This document shows, in pieces, positions 27,075 through 36,159 of a stretch of DNA of 64,000 bases. Positions within the stretch are counted from its first letter, which is position 1, and each line of letters starts with the position of its first letter. Under the pieces are notes generated by a model that had not been told where the DNA came from, made no database searches, and saw nothing but the letters and a program-made list of their open reading frames with translations. Origin of the DNA: Neobacillus bataviensis (GTDB lineage Bacteria > Bacillota > Bacilli > Bacillales_B > DSM-18226); the NCBI RefSeq assembly GCF_019969725.1, contig NZ_JAHXYW010000004.1, positions 442,080 through 506,079 on the forward strand, written 5' to 3'. The position numbers and the translations under genes are program-made.

Positions 27075-27261
27075 AATAAATACCTCCTAAAAAGTTTTTG
27101 TTCTTTACCTTGTCATCATATGTAGGGTATTTGTCCATTGTTTGGGCAGACATCATGATTACATAATAAAGCTGTTATGTTTTGTTTTTTCTATTGGATA
27201 ACCTAGATTGAATCCTCTATACTATTAATAGTCTAAGTAAAAAGAATTTTGGTGAGAAACG

Positions 27262-28032
27262 ATGCCATATCAGGTGAAAATTGATGCATTTGAGGGACCG
27301 CTGGACTTGCTCCTTCATTTAATTAATCGGCTCGAAATTGATATTTATGATATTCCTGTTGCCCAAATTACGGAGCAATACTTGCTTTATATTAAAACCA
27401 TGAACGAATTAAAACTCGATATAGCCAGTGAGTATTTAGTAATCGCGGCAACATTGCTGGAAATAAAGAGTAAAATGCTGCTGCCAAAGCATGAAGAAGA
27501 AACTAATGATGATGTCGATGAGTTTTCGTATGAAGAAGATCCAAGAGATGAGCTTGTAGAACGTTTGATTGAGTACCGTAAATATAAAGAGGCTGCCCAT
27601 GATTTAAAATCAATGGAAGAAGAACGTGGTCTAATGTACACAAAGCCGCCTAGTGATTTGTCTGATTATGTAAAAGATATACGACCAGAAAAGACAGAGT
27701 TAAATGTATCCTTATATGACATGTTAGCGGCTTTTCAAAAATTATTAAGAAGGAAAAAGCTGCAGCGACCGATGGCAACAAAAATTGCACGGCAAGAGAT
27801 ATCAATTGAGAAAAGAATGACAGAAATACTAGATGAACTAAAACAGCTAAAAGGAAGGAAGAACTTTAACGAATTATTTCCTTACCCGGCAAAAGACCAT
27901 GTTGTCGTCACTTTTTTAGCCATTTTGGAGCTGATTAAAAGAAAAGAAGTTGACGTCGAACAGCAAGAAAATTTCGGTGAAATTTTTGTAGAAGCTGTAA
28001 AGAAAGGAGCAAATGTGGTTGGAAATTATTAA
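27262..28032 (+). CDS. scpA: Segregation and condensation protein A
   Basis: 256 residues, kleisin of the SMC-ScpA-ScpB condensin. The N-terminal domain ([19 protein letters not shown]) binds the SMC neck, the acidic middle ([19 protein letters not shown]) binds ScpB, and the C-terminal winged helix ([16 protein letters not shown]) binds the SMC head. It overlaps scpB by 20 bases, implying translational coupling. Confidence 0.94.
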   Translation: MPYQVKIDAFEGPLDLLLHLINRLEIDIYDIPVAQITEQYLLYIKTMNELKLDIASEYLVIAATLLEIKSKMLLPKHEEETNDDVDEFSYEEDPRDELVERLIEYRKYKEAAHDLKSMEEERGLMYTKPPSDLSDYVKDIRPEKTELNVSLYDMLAAFQKLLRRKKLQRPMATKIARQEISIEKRMTEILDELKQLKGRKNFNELFPYPAKDHVVVTFLAILELIKRKEVDVEQQENFGEIFVEAVKKGANVVGNY

Positions 28033-28606
28033 TTGGAGCAGTATTCTTGAAAGCCTTTTGTTTGCAGCCGGCGATGAAGGCCTTTCACTTAAACAATTAG
28101 CTGAGGTCTTAGACATAGATGAAATAAAGGCAAATGAAATTATTGAGGTATTAAAGCAGGAATATGATGAGGATGAAAATAGAGGAATAATTGTTGTTCA
28201 GCTTGCGGGAACCTATCAGTTGGCAACGAAGAAGGAAAATGCCCCGTATTTAAAAAAGCTGGTCGATTCCCCTAATAATTCGACTCTTTCTCAAGCCGCC
28301 TTGGAGACGCTGGCTATTATCGCCTACAAACAGCCAATCACTCGTGCTGAAATTGAAGAAATTCGCGGTGTAAAAACAGAAAGACCGTTGCATACACTTG
28401 TATCAAAAGCATTAATAAAAGAAGTAGGCCGCGCTGAAGGAACAGGAAGAGCTTATTTATATGGTACCACGAAAGAGTTTCTTGATTATTTTGGATTAAA
28501 AAGTGTTGATGAGCTTCCTAAGCTTCCGGAAAAAGTGGAGGATGATTTTATTCAAGAAGAAGCAGATTTATTTTTTGAGAAATTCCAAGAAACAATTAAC
28601 TCTTAA
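28013..28606 (+). CDS. scpB: Segregation and condensation protein B
   Basis: 197 residues, two winged-helix domains followed by an acidic tail. [16 protein letters not shown] and [27 protein letters not shown] are the family signatures. ScpB dimers clamp the ScpA middle region in condensin. The ATG, inside the scpA 3' end, follows AAAGGAG and gives MWLEIINW, aligned with B. subtilis ScpB. Confidence 0.94.
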   Translation: MWLEIINWSSILESLLFAAGDEGLSLKQLAEVLDIDEIKANEIIEVLKQEYDEDENRGIIVVQLAGTYQLATKKENAPYLKKLVDSPNNSTLSQAALETLAIIAYKQPITRAEIEEIRGVKTERPLHTLVSKALIKEVGRAEGTGRAYLYGTTKEFLDYFGLKSVDELPKLPEKVEDDFIQEEADLFFEKFQETINS

Positions 28607-28701
28607 AATACAATCAAATCATCAGAATTTATGCTAAAATAAAAATAAGATTTCAAAATTTTTTAACATGGTTGTGCATTTCGATAAGGAGCGGGATTAA
28701 G

Positions 28702-29121
28702 TTGCTAATTAAAGAGTGTAAAGGGTTCGAATTAGAAAAAGAAAAATCCAATACCTCAGAGGATTTTTTTAACAGAAGTGAAGTGACCTTTATTGAAAAT
28801 GGGGAAGAAAGGACGCTCCATGTTTTATATGTAAGGTATTTTGATGAGTGTCTCCAAGAATTTACACCGTACACAACGGACCCTATTATGTCAGGACAAG
28901 GTCTTGAAGTGACTTTTAAAGATATCGTTGCCCTTGTATGTTTATTGAAAAATCCCGGCTTACGCGGGCGCAAACGTCTTTATCTTAATTCAAAGTATGA
29001 ATTTGCATCGTATTTTCAAGATATTGATTTTAAAAAATTACCTGAAGTTTTTCAGTCACTTAAGCAGAAAAATAGCCATGAGATTCGTTCTCCGCTAGAG
29101 TTTATATTACAGCCTAAATAA
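28702..29121 (+). CDS. Uncharacterised protein, 139 residues
   Basis: Not recognised. The product is cytosolic, with no signal or membrane segment, moderately charged, containing LHVLYVRYFDECLQEFTPYT and LLKNPGLRGRKRLYL. I place the start at TTG 9 bases after AAGGAG; the nearest ATG (28668) runs into a stop, and an upstream TTG would overlap the ribosome site. It lies between scpB and ypuI and reads the same way, with no terminator on either side, so it may be in the ypuI transcript. Confidence 0.65.
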   Translation: MLIKECKGFELEKEKSNTSEDFFNRSEVTFIENGEERTLHVLYVRYFDECLQEFTPYTTDPIMSGQGLEVTFKDIVALVCLLKNPGLRGRKRLYLNSKYEFASYFQDIDFKKLPEVFQSLKQKNSHEIRSPLEFILQPK

Positions 29122-29153
29122 ATTCAAATTGGATAAATTCCAGGGGGTAAATA

Positions 29154-29642
29154 ATGGGAAATTCATTAGTAAAATCTCAGCTTAATGATGTGAAAGGTTT
29201 TTTAACTAAGACCATTACAACATTAGAGGATTTCTTAAATGAAACCACAATTAAAGGGTTCAATCTAGAAAATGAAGAAGATCAATCGTACATTAAATTA
29301 ATTTTTTCAAATCTAAGAAAACTAATTGTTTATAGTGAAGAAGGTTTGGAGGCTTGTTCCGTTATTTTGCAAAGTGAACCTTTTCAAAAAGCCGCAGCCG
29401 AAAAAACTTTATATAAGATTTACCACAATTGCATCGAAGAGTTCTTTGCTCCTAAAAATGATGCTTGGTTCGAAAATAGCCGATCTGCTTATACTGGCAG
29501 AAACGCCATTAAATACTATCGGAATGTGCCAGAAGCAGTAAGTCTGCTGATCAAAAGTCTTGAGGGCGAATTCCAGCGGATTAGAGAAGAACTTGAATAT
29601 TATGAAACAGATTACCGGACAAAAATGATTCAATCTAAATAG
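29154..29642 (+). CDS. ypuI: DUF3907 protein YpuI
   Basis: 162 residues, DUF3907 family. The start MGNSLVKSQLNDVKGFL followed by ETTIKGFNLENEED and the central cysteine-containing helix match YpuI. It is likely all-helical and cytosolic, of unknown function. GGGGGT precedes the ATG. In B. subtilis the next gene is dacB; here a superoxide dismutase gene separates them. Confidence 0.78.
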   Translation: MGNSLVKSQLNDVKGFLTKTITTLEDFLNETTIKGFNLENEEDQSYIKLIFSNLRKLIVYSEEGLEACSVILQSEPFQKAAAEKTLYKIYHNCIEEFFAPKNDAWFENSRSAYTGRNAIKYYRNVPEAVSLLIKSLEGEFQRIREELEYYETDYRTKMIQSK

Positions 29643-29650
29643 AAAAAATG

Positions 29651-29694
29651 AAAGCTGCCATTGGTTACAGTAATACCAATGGCAGCTTTTTTTG
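29651..29694 (+). terminator. Terminator after ypuI
   Basis: Perfect 14-bp stem AAAGCTGCCATTGG with its complement, 11-base loop, seven T. Confidence 0.9.
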
Positions 29695-29761
29695 GGTTCT
29701 TAATAGACTAAAATTTTCATACTATTTATGTAGATTTACAGCATAAATGGGAGTGGATAAC

Positions 29762-30652
29762 ATGGAACGGTTTAGCCGCTATGTGACTGAATTATTTGAA
29801 TGGAATGAACAAATGAAACAATTTCTTCGTTCAGAAGCAGTCGGTAATAACTCTGAATTATGGGAACAGCTTGATGCATTTACGGAATTAATAGAAGGGA
29901 CAAATCGAGAGCTGTCTAATGAGGAGCTGCTTTCACTTCAAACGAAAGCAGAGAACATCCATGAACAAATGGAAACCTATTTTAAACGGAAGCAGGAAAT
30001 CGGGCAGCTTTGGGTAGTTGATAAGACAATTCCGCCTGGAGGACATTCTTTACCGGAGCTATCTTATTCATATAACGCATTGGAGCCGTATATTTCAGAG
30101 GAAATTATGAGGCTTCACCATGACAAACACCACCGTTCCTATGTCGACGGTTTGAATAAGGCCGAACTTAATCTCAAAAAGGCAAGAGAAACGAATGATT
30201 TTTCGCTTATTAAGCATTGGTCAAGGGAACTCGCTTTTCATGGATCGGGTCATTACCTTCATACAATTTTTTGGAAAAATATGAGCCCAAATGGTGGCGG
30301 AAATCCCCATGGACCTCTTAAAGAGGAAATAGAAAATTATTTTGGCAGCTTTACAGCTTTTAAAAAACAGTTTTCTGAAGCGGCAAAGCAAGTGGAAGGA
30401 GTCGGCTGGGCGCTATTGGTCTGGTCACCAAGAGCAAGGCATCTGGAAGTTTTACAATCCGAACGGCATATGCTTTTAACCCAGTGGGATACCATACCAC
30501 TGCTTGTTTTAGATGTTTGGGAGCATGCCTATTATCTTCAATATAAAAACAAGCGGGCAGACTATGTAGATAATTGGTGGAATGTTGTGAACTGGAGCGA
30601 TGTTGAAATGAGATTTGAAAAAGCAGCAGATATAAAATGGCCGGCTTTTTAG
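29762..30652 (+). CDS. sodF: Iron/manganese superoxide dismutase with N-terminal extension
   Basis: 296 residues: an N-terminal helical extension of about 90 residues, then a complete Fe/Mn-SOD. Metal ligands are present: His in MRLHHDKHH, His in HYLHTIFW, and Asp and His in LDVWEHAYY; GWALLVWSP lies between. The enzyme converts superoxide to oxygen and peroxide. The extension resembles B. subtilis SodF. GGAG lies 9 bases before the chosen ATG. It is a single gene between terminators in the ypuI-dacB interval. Confidence 0.88.
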   Translation: MERFSRYVTELFEWNEQMKQFLRSEAVGNNSELWEQLDAFTELIEGTNRELSNEELLSLQTKAENIHEQMETYFKRKQEIGQLWVVDKTIPPGGHSLPELSYSYNALEPYISEEIMRLHHDKHHRSYVDGLNKAELNLKKARETNDFSLIKHWSRELAFHGSGHYLHTIFWKNMSPNGGGNPHGPLKEEIENYFGSFTAFKKQFSEAAKQVEGVGWALLVWSPRARHLEVLQSERHMLLTQWDTIPLLVLDVWEHAYYLQYKNKRADYVDNWWNVVNWSDVEMRFEKAADIKWPAF

Positions 30653-30663
30653 GTACTTGGAAT

Positions 30664-30694
30664 GGCAACTGCCAATTGGCAGCTTGCCTTTTTC
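30664..30694 (+). terminator. Terminator after sodF
   Basis: Nested inverted repeat GGCA/TGCC around CTGCCAATTGGCAG, then TTTTT. Confidence 0.75.
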
Positions 30695-30706
30695 TATGGG
30701 TTATTG

Positions 30707-30734
30707 TCATAACAAGCCTTGTCCTGCATAAACT
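30707..30734 (+). promoter_or_regulatory. Sigma-E promoter of dacB-spmAB
   Basis: TCATAAC (5/7 to KMATATT), 13-base spacer, CATAAACT (7/8 to CATACAMT). The B. subtilis dacB operon is sigma-E controlled. Confidence 0.6.
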
Positions 30735-30769
30735 TTTATAAAATAAAAGAAGGGGACGAGGTAAATCTA

Positions 30770-31915
30770 ATGAGAATGATTTCAAAGCTAGTCATTTTTT
30801 TCCTCATGGTCTCAATACTCGTTGCTAACATTCCTCAAAAGGTGGATGCTTCCCTTGGAGTAAGTGCTGCAAGTGCTGTACTCATAGAGCAGAAGACTGG
30901 ACGAGTCCTATATGAAAAAGATGCGCACACAAAAAGGAGAATTGCCAGTATAACGAAAATCATGACGGCAGTTCTGGCGATTGAATCAGGAAAAATGAAT
31001 CAATATGTTAAAGTCAGTGAGCAGGCAACCCGTGCCGAAGGGTCATCGGTTTATTTAAAACCTGGAGAAAAAATTAAACTGAGTGACTTGGTATATGGGT
31101 TGATGCTAAGATCCGGAAATGATACCGCAGTAGCCATCGCCGAATATGTGGGCGGTAGTGTTGATGGCTTTGCCTATTTAATGAATCAAAAGGCCAGGGA
31201 AATCGGAATGTTTGATACTCATTTTTCCAACCCGCATGGACTTGATGACCATGAGGATCACTATTCCTCTGCCTATGATATGGCTATTTTAATGCGTTAT
31301 GCGATGCAAGATAAAACGTTCGCGAAAATCTCGGGGACAAAGGTACACCGGGCCCCTAACCCAACAGAAGCATGGGATCGTGTTTGGAAGAACAAAAACC
31401 GGCTGCTGACAAAATATAAATATGCCACAGGTGGAAAAACCGGCTATACAAAGCTGGCAAAAAGAACGCTTGTAACAACCGCAACAAAAGGGGATATGAG
31501 TTTAGTAGCCGTTACCTTGAATGATTCCAATGATTGGGATGACCACATCTCCATGTACGAAGATGGCTTTAGAAACTATGATATGGCTGAGGTTATAGAA
31601 AAGGGGAAAATTAATGTAACGACCAATAAGGTGTATAAAAATCATTTGTTTGTAAAAAAAACAATTGTGTATCCTGCTACGAGCGAGGAAATGGATTTAT
31701 TTTCAGTGAAATATAAATTGAACAAGCCAGAGAAAAAATGGAACATTGGAAAGAAAACCGAGCAAATAGTTGGTAAGGCTGCCGTCTATTTGGATGGCAG
31801 AATGGTTACTGAAACTCCTATTTACTATCAAAAAGTAAAAGAAGAGAAGCAAGGGCTGCTTGATTCTGTTAAAGAAATTTTCTATTCCATTATAGGTGTG
31901 AACGCAAATGGTTAA
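30770..31915 (+). CDS. dacB: Sporulation D-alanyl-D-alanine carboxypeptidase DacB
   Basis: 381 residues, S11 family (PBP5*). Signal peptide at residues 1-25 (ending KVDASLG), SxxK in RIASITKIMT, SxN in LRSGNDTAV, KTG in GGKTGYTK. It acts from the mother cell on cortex peptidoglycan, setting its cross-linking. The ATG follows GAGG at 8 bases; upstream in-frame starts overlap the promoter. It overlaps spmA by 8 bases. Confidence 0.93.
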   Translation: MRMISKLVIFFLMVSILVANIPQKVDASLGVSAASAVLIEQKTGRVLYEKDAHTKRRIASITKIMTAVLAIESGKMNQYVKVSEQATRAEGSSVYLKPGEKIKLSDLVYGLMLRSGNDTAVAIAEYVGGSVDGFAYLMNQKAREIGMFDTHFSNPHGLDDHEDHYSSAYDMAILMRYAMQDKTFAKISGTKVHRAPNPTEAWDRVWKNKNRLLTKYKYATGGKTGYTKLAKRTLVTTATKGDMSLVAVTLNDSNDWDDHISMYEDGFRNYDMAEVIEKGKINVTTNKVYKNHLFVKKTIVYPATSEEMDLFSVKYKLNKPEKKWNIGKKTEQIVGKAAVYLDGRMVTETPIYYQKVKEEKQGLLDSVKEIFYSIIGVNANG

Positions 31916-32495
31916 TTATATATGGGTTTTCATGACTATCGTTGGGATCGTTTTCGCGGCTTTTAACGGAACAATGGAGGCAGTAAATAAGGCAGTGTTT
32001 GATGGAGCTAAAGAGGCTGTGACCCTATGTATCGGATTAATCAGTGTCCTTGTCTTTTGGCTTGGAATGATGCGGATTGCTGAGGAATCGGGCCTCCTCG
32101 AACGGTTGTCGAAGCTATTCCGGCCTCTTGTAAAGATCCTATTCCCGGATGTACCAGCCAACCACCCTGCAATGGGGTATATATTGTCCAACATGATTTC
32201 TAATATGTTCGGTTTGGGAAATGCGGCCACACCTCTTGGCATAAAAGCAATGGAAGAATTAAAAAAGATAAATGGCGGGAAAAATACAGCGAGCAGGTCC
32301 ATGGTCACCTTTTTAGCCATCAATACTGCAAGCATAACAATTATTCCAACCACCGTTATTGCTATCAGGATGAATTATAAATCCATTTCCCCAACAGAAA
32401 TTGTTGTTCCTACCATAATCGCTACTATACTTTCAGCAATAGGTGCCATTCTCATAGATCGTTATTTTTATTATCGCAGAAGCCGAAAAGGGTGA
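31908..32495 (+). CDS. spmA: Spore maturation protein A
   Basis: 195 residues, nucleoside-recognition/Gate domain membrane protein with about four or five spans. The motif NMISNMFGLGNAATPLG is diagnostic. With SpmB it is needed for full dehydration of the spore core. It overlaps dacB, and its stop lies within a few bases of the spmB start, so the three form one operon. Confidence 0.9.
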   Translation: MVNYIWVFMTIVGIVFAAFNGTMEAVNKAVFDGAKEAVTLCIGLISVLVFWLGMMRIAEESGLLERLSKLFRPLVKILFPDVPANHPAMGYILSNMISNMFGLGNAATPLGIKAMEELKKINGGKNTASRSMVTFLAINTASITIIPTTVIAIRMNYKSISPTEIVVPTIIATILSAIGAILIDRYFYYRRSRKG

Positions 32496-32500
32496 ACTAT

Positions 32501-33037
32501 ATGGGGCTGATTTCGGGGCTTTCGCTTACTTTTATCCCACTGTTAATCGGATTTATTCTATTATACGGAACTTTTAAACAAGTTCCAACCTATGAAAGTT
32601 TTGTTGAAGGCGGCAAAGAGGGGATAAAAATTGCCATTACCATCATTCCCTTTCTAGTCGGCATGCTCGTAGCCATCTCCATATTTCGGGCCTCAGGAGC
32701 ATTAGATGCTTTAATGCATTGGATTCGTCCTTTTATGAAGTCAATTGGAGTACCAGCTGAAATCGTGCCGTTATTGTTCATTAGACCAATTTCTGGCACA
32801 GCTGCACTTGGAATGACAAGTGATTTAATTGCTGTATACGGGCCAGATTCCTTTATTGGCAGACTTGCTTCGGTGCTGCAAGGAAGCACAGATACTACAT
32901 TTTACGTATTAACCGTTTATTTTGGTGCAGTTGGGATAAAAAAAATGGGAGATGCTTTAAAGGTAGGACTCCTCGCCGATGTATTCGGAATCATAGTTTC
33001 AATTGTTGTTGTAGTCCTAATATTTGGAACAAAGTAG
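32501..33037 (+). CDS. spmB: Spore maturation protein B
   Basis: 178 residues, the same as the B. subtilis protein. Four or five membrane spans and the Gate-domain motifs YESFVEGGKEGI and RPISGTAALGM. I prefer the ATG 8 bases after AAAAGGG to the GTG that overlaps the spmA stop. It works with SpmA and DacB in spore core dehydration and cortex assembly. Confidence 0.9.
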   Translation: MGLISGLSLTFIPLLIGFILLYGTFKQVPTYESFVEGGKEGIKIAITIIPFLVGMLVAISIFRASGALDALMHWIRPFMKSIGVPAEIVPLLFIRPISGTAALGMTSDLIAVYGPDSFIGRLASVLQGSTDTTFYVLTVYFGAVGIKKMGDALKVGLLADVFGIIVSIVVVVLIFGTK

Positions 33038-33063
33038 GTTCTCTTGATTGAATCTACTTTTTT
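33033..33063 (+). terminator. Terminator after spmB
   Basis: AAGTAGGTTC pairs with GAATCTACTT with one mismatch, then TTTTTT. It includes the spmB stop. Confidence 0.65.
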
Positions 33064-33155
33064 AATGCGTATTCATAAAACCCGCTACTTTGAAAAGTGA
33101 AGGATTTGTGTCATAATTCATTAGGATAGAATGGATTAATTTTGAGGTGAAAAAT

Positions 33156-33893
33156 TTGGAAAGATTGCAAAAAGTAATAGCTCGAGCTGGTGTTGCATCA
33201 AGAAGAAAAGCGGAGGAGTTAATTAAAGAAGGAAGAGTTAAAGTAAATGGCACGGTTGTTAAGGAACTCGGTGTCAAGGTATCTTCTTCCGATAGAGTAG
33301 AAGTGAATGAAATCCAAATCGAGAAAGAAGAACCTGTCTATTTTCTTTTATATAAACCAAGAGGAGTCATTTCAAGTGTCAGTGACGACAAAGGAAGAAA
33401 GGTTGTAACTGATTTCTTTTCAGAATTTAAAGAAAGAATCTTTCCGGTTGGTAGACTGGACTATGATACATCAGGATTATTGTTATTAACCAATGATGGA
33501 GAATTTGCTAACTTACTGATGCATCCAAGAAATGAAATTGAAAAAGTGTATGTTGCCAAAACCAAAGGAATTCCCCAAAGAGAAAACATTAGAAAATTGG
33601 AAAAGGGAATTAAGCTGGAAGACGGTAAAACAGCACCTGCTAAAGTAAAGGTTCTTTCGGTAGATAAGAAGAAACAAACAGCCATTGTCGAGATAAGCAT
33701 TCATGAAGGCCGCAACCGTCAAGTTAGAAGAATGTTTGAAGCTATTGGTCACGAGGTTGTGAAATTAAAGCGGGAACGATATGCTTTCTTAACCTTAAAT
33801 GGCTTGAAGGCGGGAGAGGCAAGAGAACTAACTCCGCATGAAGTAAAACAATTACGAACTCTTGCAAATGATGTTTCTAAAAAAAATTCATAG
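33156..33893 (+). CDS. rluB: 23S rRNA pseudouridine synthase B
   Basis: 245 residues. An S4 RNA-binding domain (LQKVIARAGVASRRKAEELI) precedes an RsuA-type synthase domain with the catalytic Asp in VGRLDYDTSGLLLLTNDG. It makes a pseudouridine near the peptidyl-transferase centre. The start is TTG, 6 bases after GAGGTG, giving MERLQKVIARAG; the GTG inside that site is an unlikely start. The gene precedes resA as in B. subtilis. Confidence 0.92.
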   Translation: MERLQKVIARAGVASRRKAEELIKEGRVKVNGTVVKELGVKVSSSDRVEVNEIQIEKEEPVYFLLYKPRGVISSVSDDKGRKVVTDFFSEFKERIFPVGRLDYDTSGLLLLTNDGEFANLLMHPRNEIEKVYVAKTKGIPQRENIRKLEKGIKLEDGKTAPAKVKVLSVDKKKQTAIVEISIHEGRNRQVRRMFEAIGHEVVKLKRERYAFLTLNGLKAGEARELTPHEVKQLRTLANDVSKKNS

Positions 33894-33991
33894 AACCGTC
33901 ACAATTCGCAGTGAGGGTTTACACTATGACAGGATTGAAAAATGATATAATTTAGACTAACTGTGTCAGGAGATTTAATGGAGGGTTGGGA

Positions 33992-34516
33992 ATGAAAAAA
34001 CGGCGATTAGTAATCCGAACGGTAATATTACTTGTTCTAGGTGCAGCCGTTATCTATACGCTGTATGCTAATTTTACAAAAGACAATAAATTAAAAGTTG
34101 CGGTTGGTGAAACGGCTCCGGATTTTGTTTTAACCGATATGCAAGGAAACAAGCATCGCCTTTCAGATTACCGTGGACAAGGGGTATTTTTGAATTTTTG
34201 GGGAACCTGGTGCCCGCCTTGTAAGAAGGAAATGCCATATATCAATAATCAATATCAGCAATTTAAGGACAAAGGGGTTCAGGTTTTATCCGTTGATATC
34301 CAAGAATCTGAACTTGCTGTTAATCAATTTGCTGAACACTACAAGCTTGATTTTCCGATTATGATTGATACTGATAAAGAAGTAATGACTGCCTATGGAA
34401 TTGATCCATTGCCAGCTACCTTCTTGATTGATAAAAACGGCAAGGTGATTAAATACAATACTGGAGAAATGTCTGAGGCTACTGTCAGGGATTTTATGGA
34501 GAAAATTAAACCTTAG
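33992..34516 (+). CDS. resA: Thiol-disulfide oxidoreductase ResA
   Basis: 174 residues. The N-terminal membrane anchor (residues 6-25) is followed by a thioredoxin fold with WGTWCPPCKKEMP and the cis-Pro loop DPLPATFLID. ResA reduces apocytochrome c cysteines outside the membrane so haem can be attached by ResB-ResC. The ATG follows GGAGGG; the TTG two codons upstream is less likely. First gene of resABC. Confidence 0.94.
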   Translation: MKKRRLVIRTVILLVLGAAVIYTLYANFTKDNKLKVAVGETAPDFVLTDMQGNKHRLSDYRGQGVFLNFWGTWCPPCKKEMPYINNQYQQFKDKGVQVLSVDIQESELAVNQFAEHYKLDFPIMIDTDKEVMTAYGIDPLPATFLIDKNGKVIKYNTGEMSEATVRDFMEKIKP

Positions 34517-34536
34517 ATTACAGGGAGTTTTTTACA

Positions 34537-36159
34537 ATGAAAGATGTTAAATGTGAATGCGGGCACGTAAATCCTCATGGAACCGTGTTATGCGAAGCTT
34601 GCGGAAAAGTGCTGGATGAAAATGAGAAAAAGAATCCATTACTTGATATGCGCTACGAAGGCAGTGCACGCCGCTCACAGACCTATAACAAAACAATTAT
34701 TGATAAAATTTGGAATTTCTTTTCTTCTGTAAAGGTTGGAGTTTGGCTTATTATCATTACTCTAATTGCTTCTTCCCTTGGCACAATTCTGCCGCAGGAA
34801 ATGTATATTGACCAGCCTCCGGAAGTGTATTATGAAGAGGAATACGGCTGGTTTGGAAAATTATATTATCAATTAGGGTTCAATGATTTGTATGGTTCAT
34901 GGTGGTACTTATTATTAATTGCCATGATAGGGATTTCACTTGTTATTTGCAGCTTAGACAGGGTCGTCCCTTTATATAAGGCATTAAAAGCCCAACGGGT
35001 TACAAGACACGAAGGCTTCTTAAAGCGCCAGCGCGTGTTTGGTGTCAATACACATGTGGATAACGACGACTTTACGGTCATTAAGAAGCATCTAAAAGAA
35101 AAACGATACCAGGTTCGTGAGGAAAATGGAAATATTTTAGCTGAAAAGGGACGTTTTTCAAGATGGGGTCCATATGTAAACCATGTCGGGTTAATTATCT
35201 TCCTATTTGGCGGAATGCTTCGTTTTGTGCCTGGAATGTACGTTAATGAGAACCTTTGGGTCAGGGAAGGCGAAACAGCCCTTGTGCCTGAGACAGGTGA
35301 AAAGCTTTATCTGAGAAATAATCAATTCATCTTGCAGCATTATGATAAAAACAAAGATAAAACTTTTAAAAAGGCGATTGAAGAAGCAGGAGAAGTGGTG
35401 AAAAATTACCAATCTAACGTTATTCTTTACAATCGTGTCGGTGAAAATATTCCCGGAGAAAAACCAAAGCTTGAAAAGATAAAAGATTATAAGGTCCGAG
35501 TTAATCATCCTTTAACCTATGAAGGGTATTCTATTTTCCAAGCCTCGTTTAGAAGTGACCTAGAAGCAATGACATTTGCCTTGACCAATAAAAAGACAAA
35601 TCAATCCTTTGGGGAAATGAAAATCAACCTTAGGAATCCTAAGTCAGTTTATGAACTAGGTAATGGCTATTCGGTTAAAGTTCTTAGTTATTTTCCAGAT
35701 TTTGAGTTTGGGAAAAATGGAGAACCTTCTACAAAATCAAGAGTTCCCAATAACCCTGCCTTTGTTTTTCGGATGATATCTCCTGAAAATCCAAAAGGAG
35801 AAACGAGTTTCGTTGCAATCAGGCAAACTATTGAACCGTCAGGTAATAATACTTATAAAATGGCCTTTAAAGGAATTGAAACTAAAAATGTTTCCGGATT
35901 TATTGTGCGCAAGGATTCATCATTATGGGCTATCATATTGGGAGGCATTATCTTTATGATTGGTGTCATTCAAGGGGCCTATTGGAATCACCGCAGGATT
36001 TGGGTTCAAAATAAAAACGGTGAGGTTTGGATTGCGGCACACACGAATAAAAATTGGTACGGCCTAAAGAGAGAAATAGAATCTGTTTTAACCGATACGA
36101 AGCTAAACATGCCGGAGGATCAACTTCAAACGGAAAAACAGGATAAGGAGGTAGTTTAG
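34537..36159 (+). CDS. resB: Cytochrome c biogenesis protein ResB
   Basis: 540 residues. An N-terminal cytosolic zinc-ribbon-like segment (CECGHVNPHGTVLCEACGK) precedes membrane spans near residues 70-90, 115-140 and 215-235, a large outer domain and a last span near 470-490. The ResB (CcsB) subunit of the System II cytochrome c synthase works with ResC. It ends with its stop directly before the resC start. Confidence 0.92.
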   Translation: MKDVKCECGHVNPHGTVLCEACGKVLDENEKKNPLLDMRYEGSARRSQTYNKTIIDKIWNFFSSVKVGVWLIIITLIASSLGTILPQEMYIDQPPEVYYEEEYGWFGKLYYQLGFNDLYGSWWYLLLIAMIGISLVICSLDRVVPLYKALKAQRVTRHEGFLKRQRVFGVNTHVDNDDFTVIKKHLKEKRYQVREENGNILAEKGRFSRWGPYVNHVGLIIFLFGGMLRFVPGMYVNENLWVREGETALVPETGEKLYLRNNQFILQHYDKNKDKTFKKAIEEAGEVVKNYQSNVILYNRVGENIPGEKPKLEKIKDYKVRVNHPLTYEGYSIFQASFRSDLEAMTFALTNKKTNQSFGEMKINLRNPKSVYELGNGYSVKVLSYFPDFEFGKNGEPSTKSRVPNNPAFVFRMISPENPKGETSFVAIRQTIEPSGNNTYKMAFKGIETKNVSGFIVRKDSSLWAIILGGIIFMIGVIQGAYWNHRRIWVQNKNGEVWIAAHTNKNWYGLKREIESVLTDTKLNMPEDQLQTEKQDKEVV

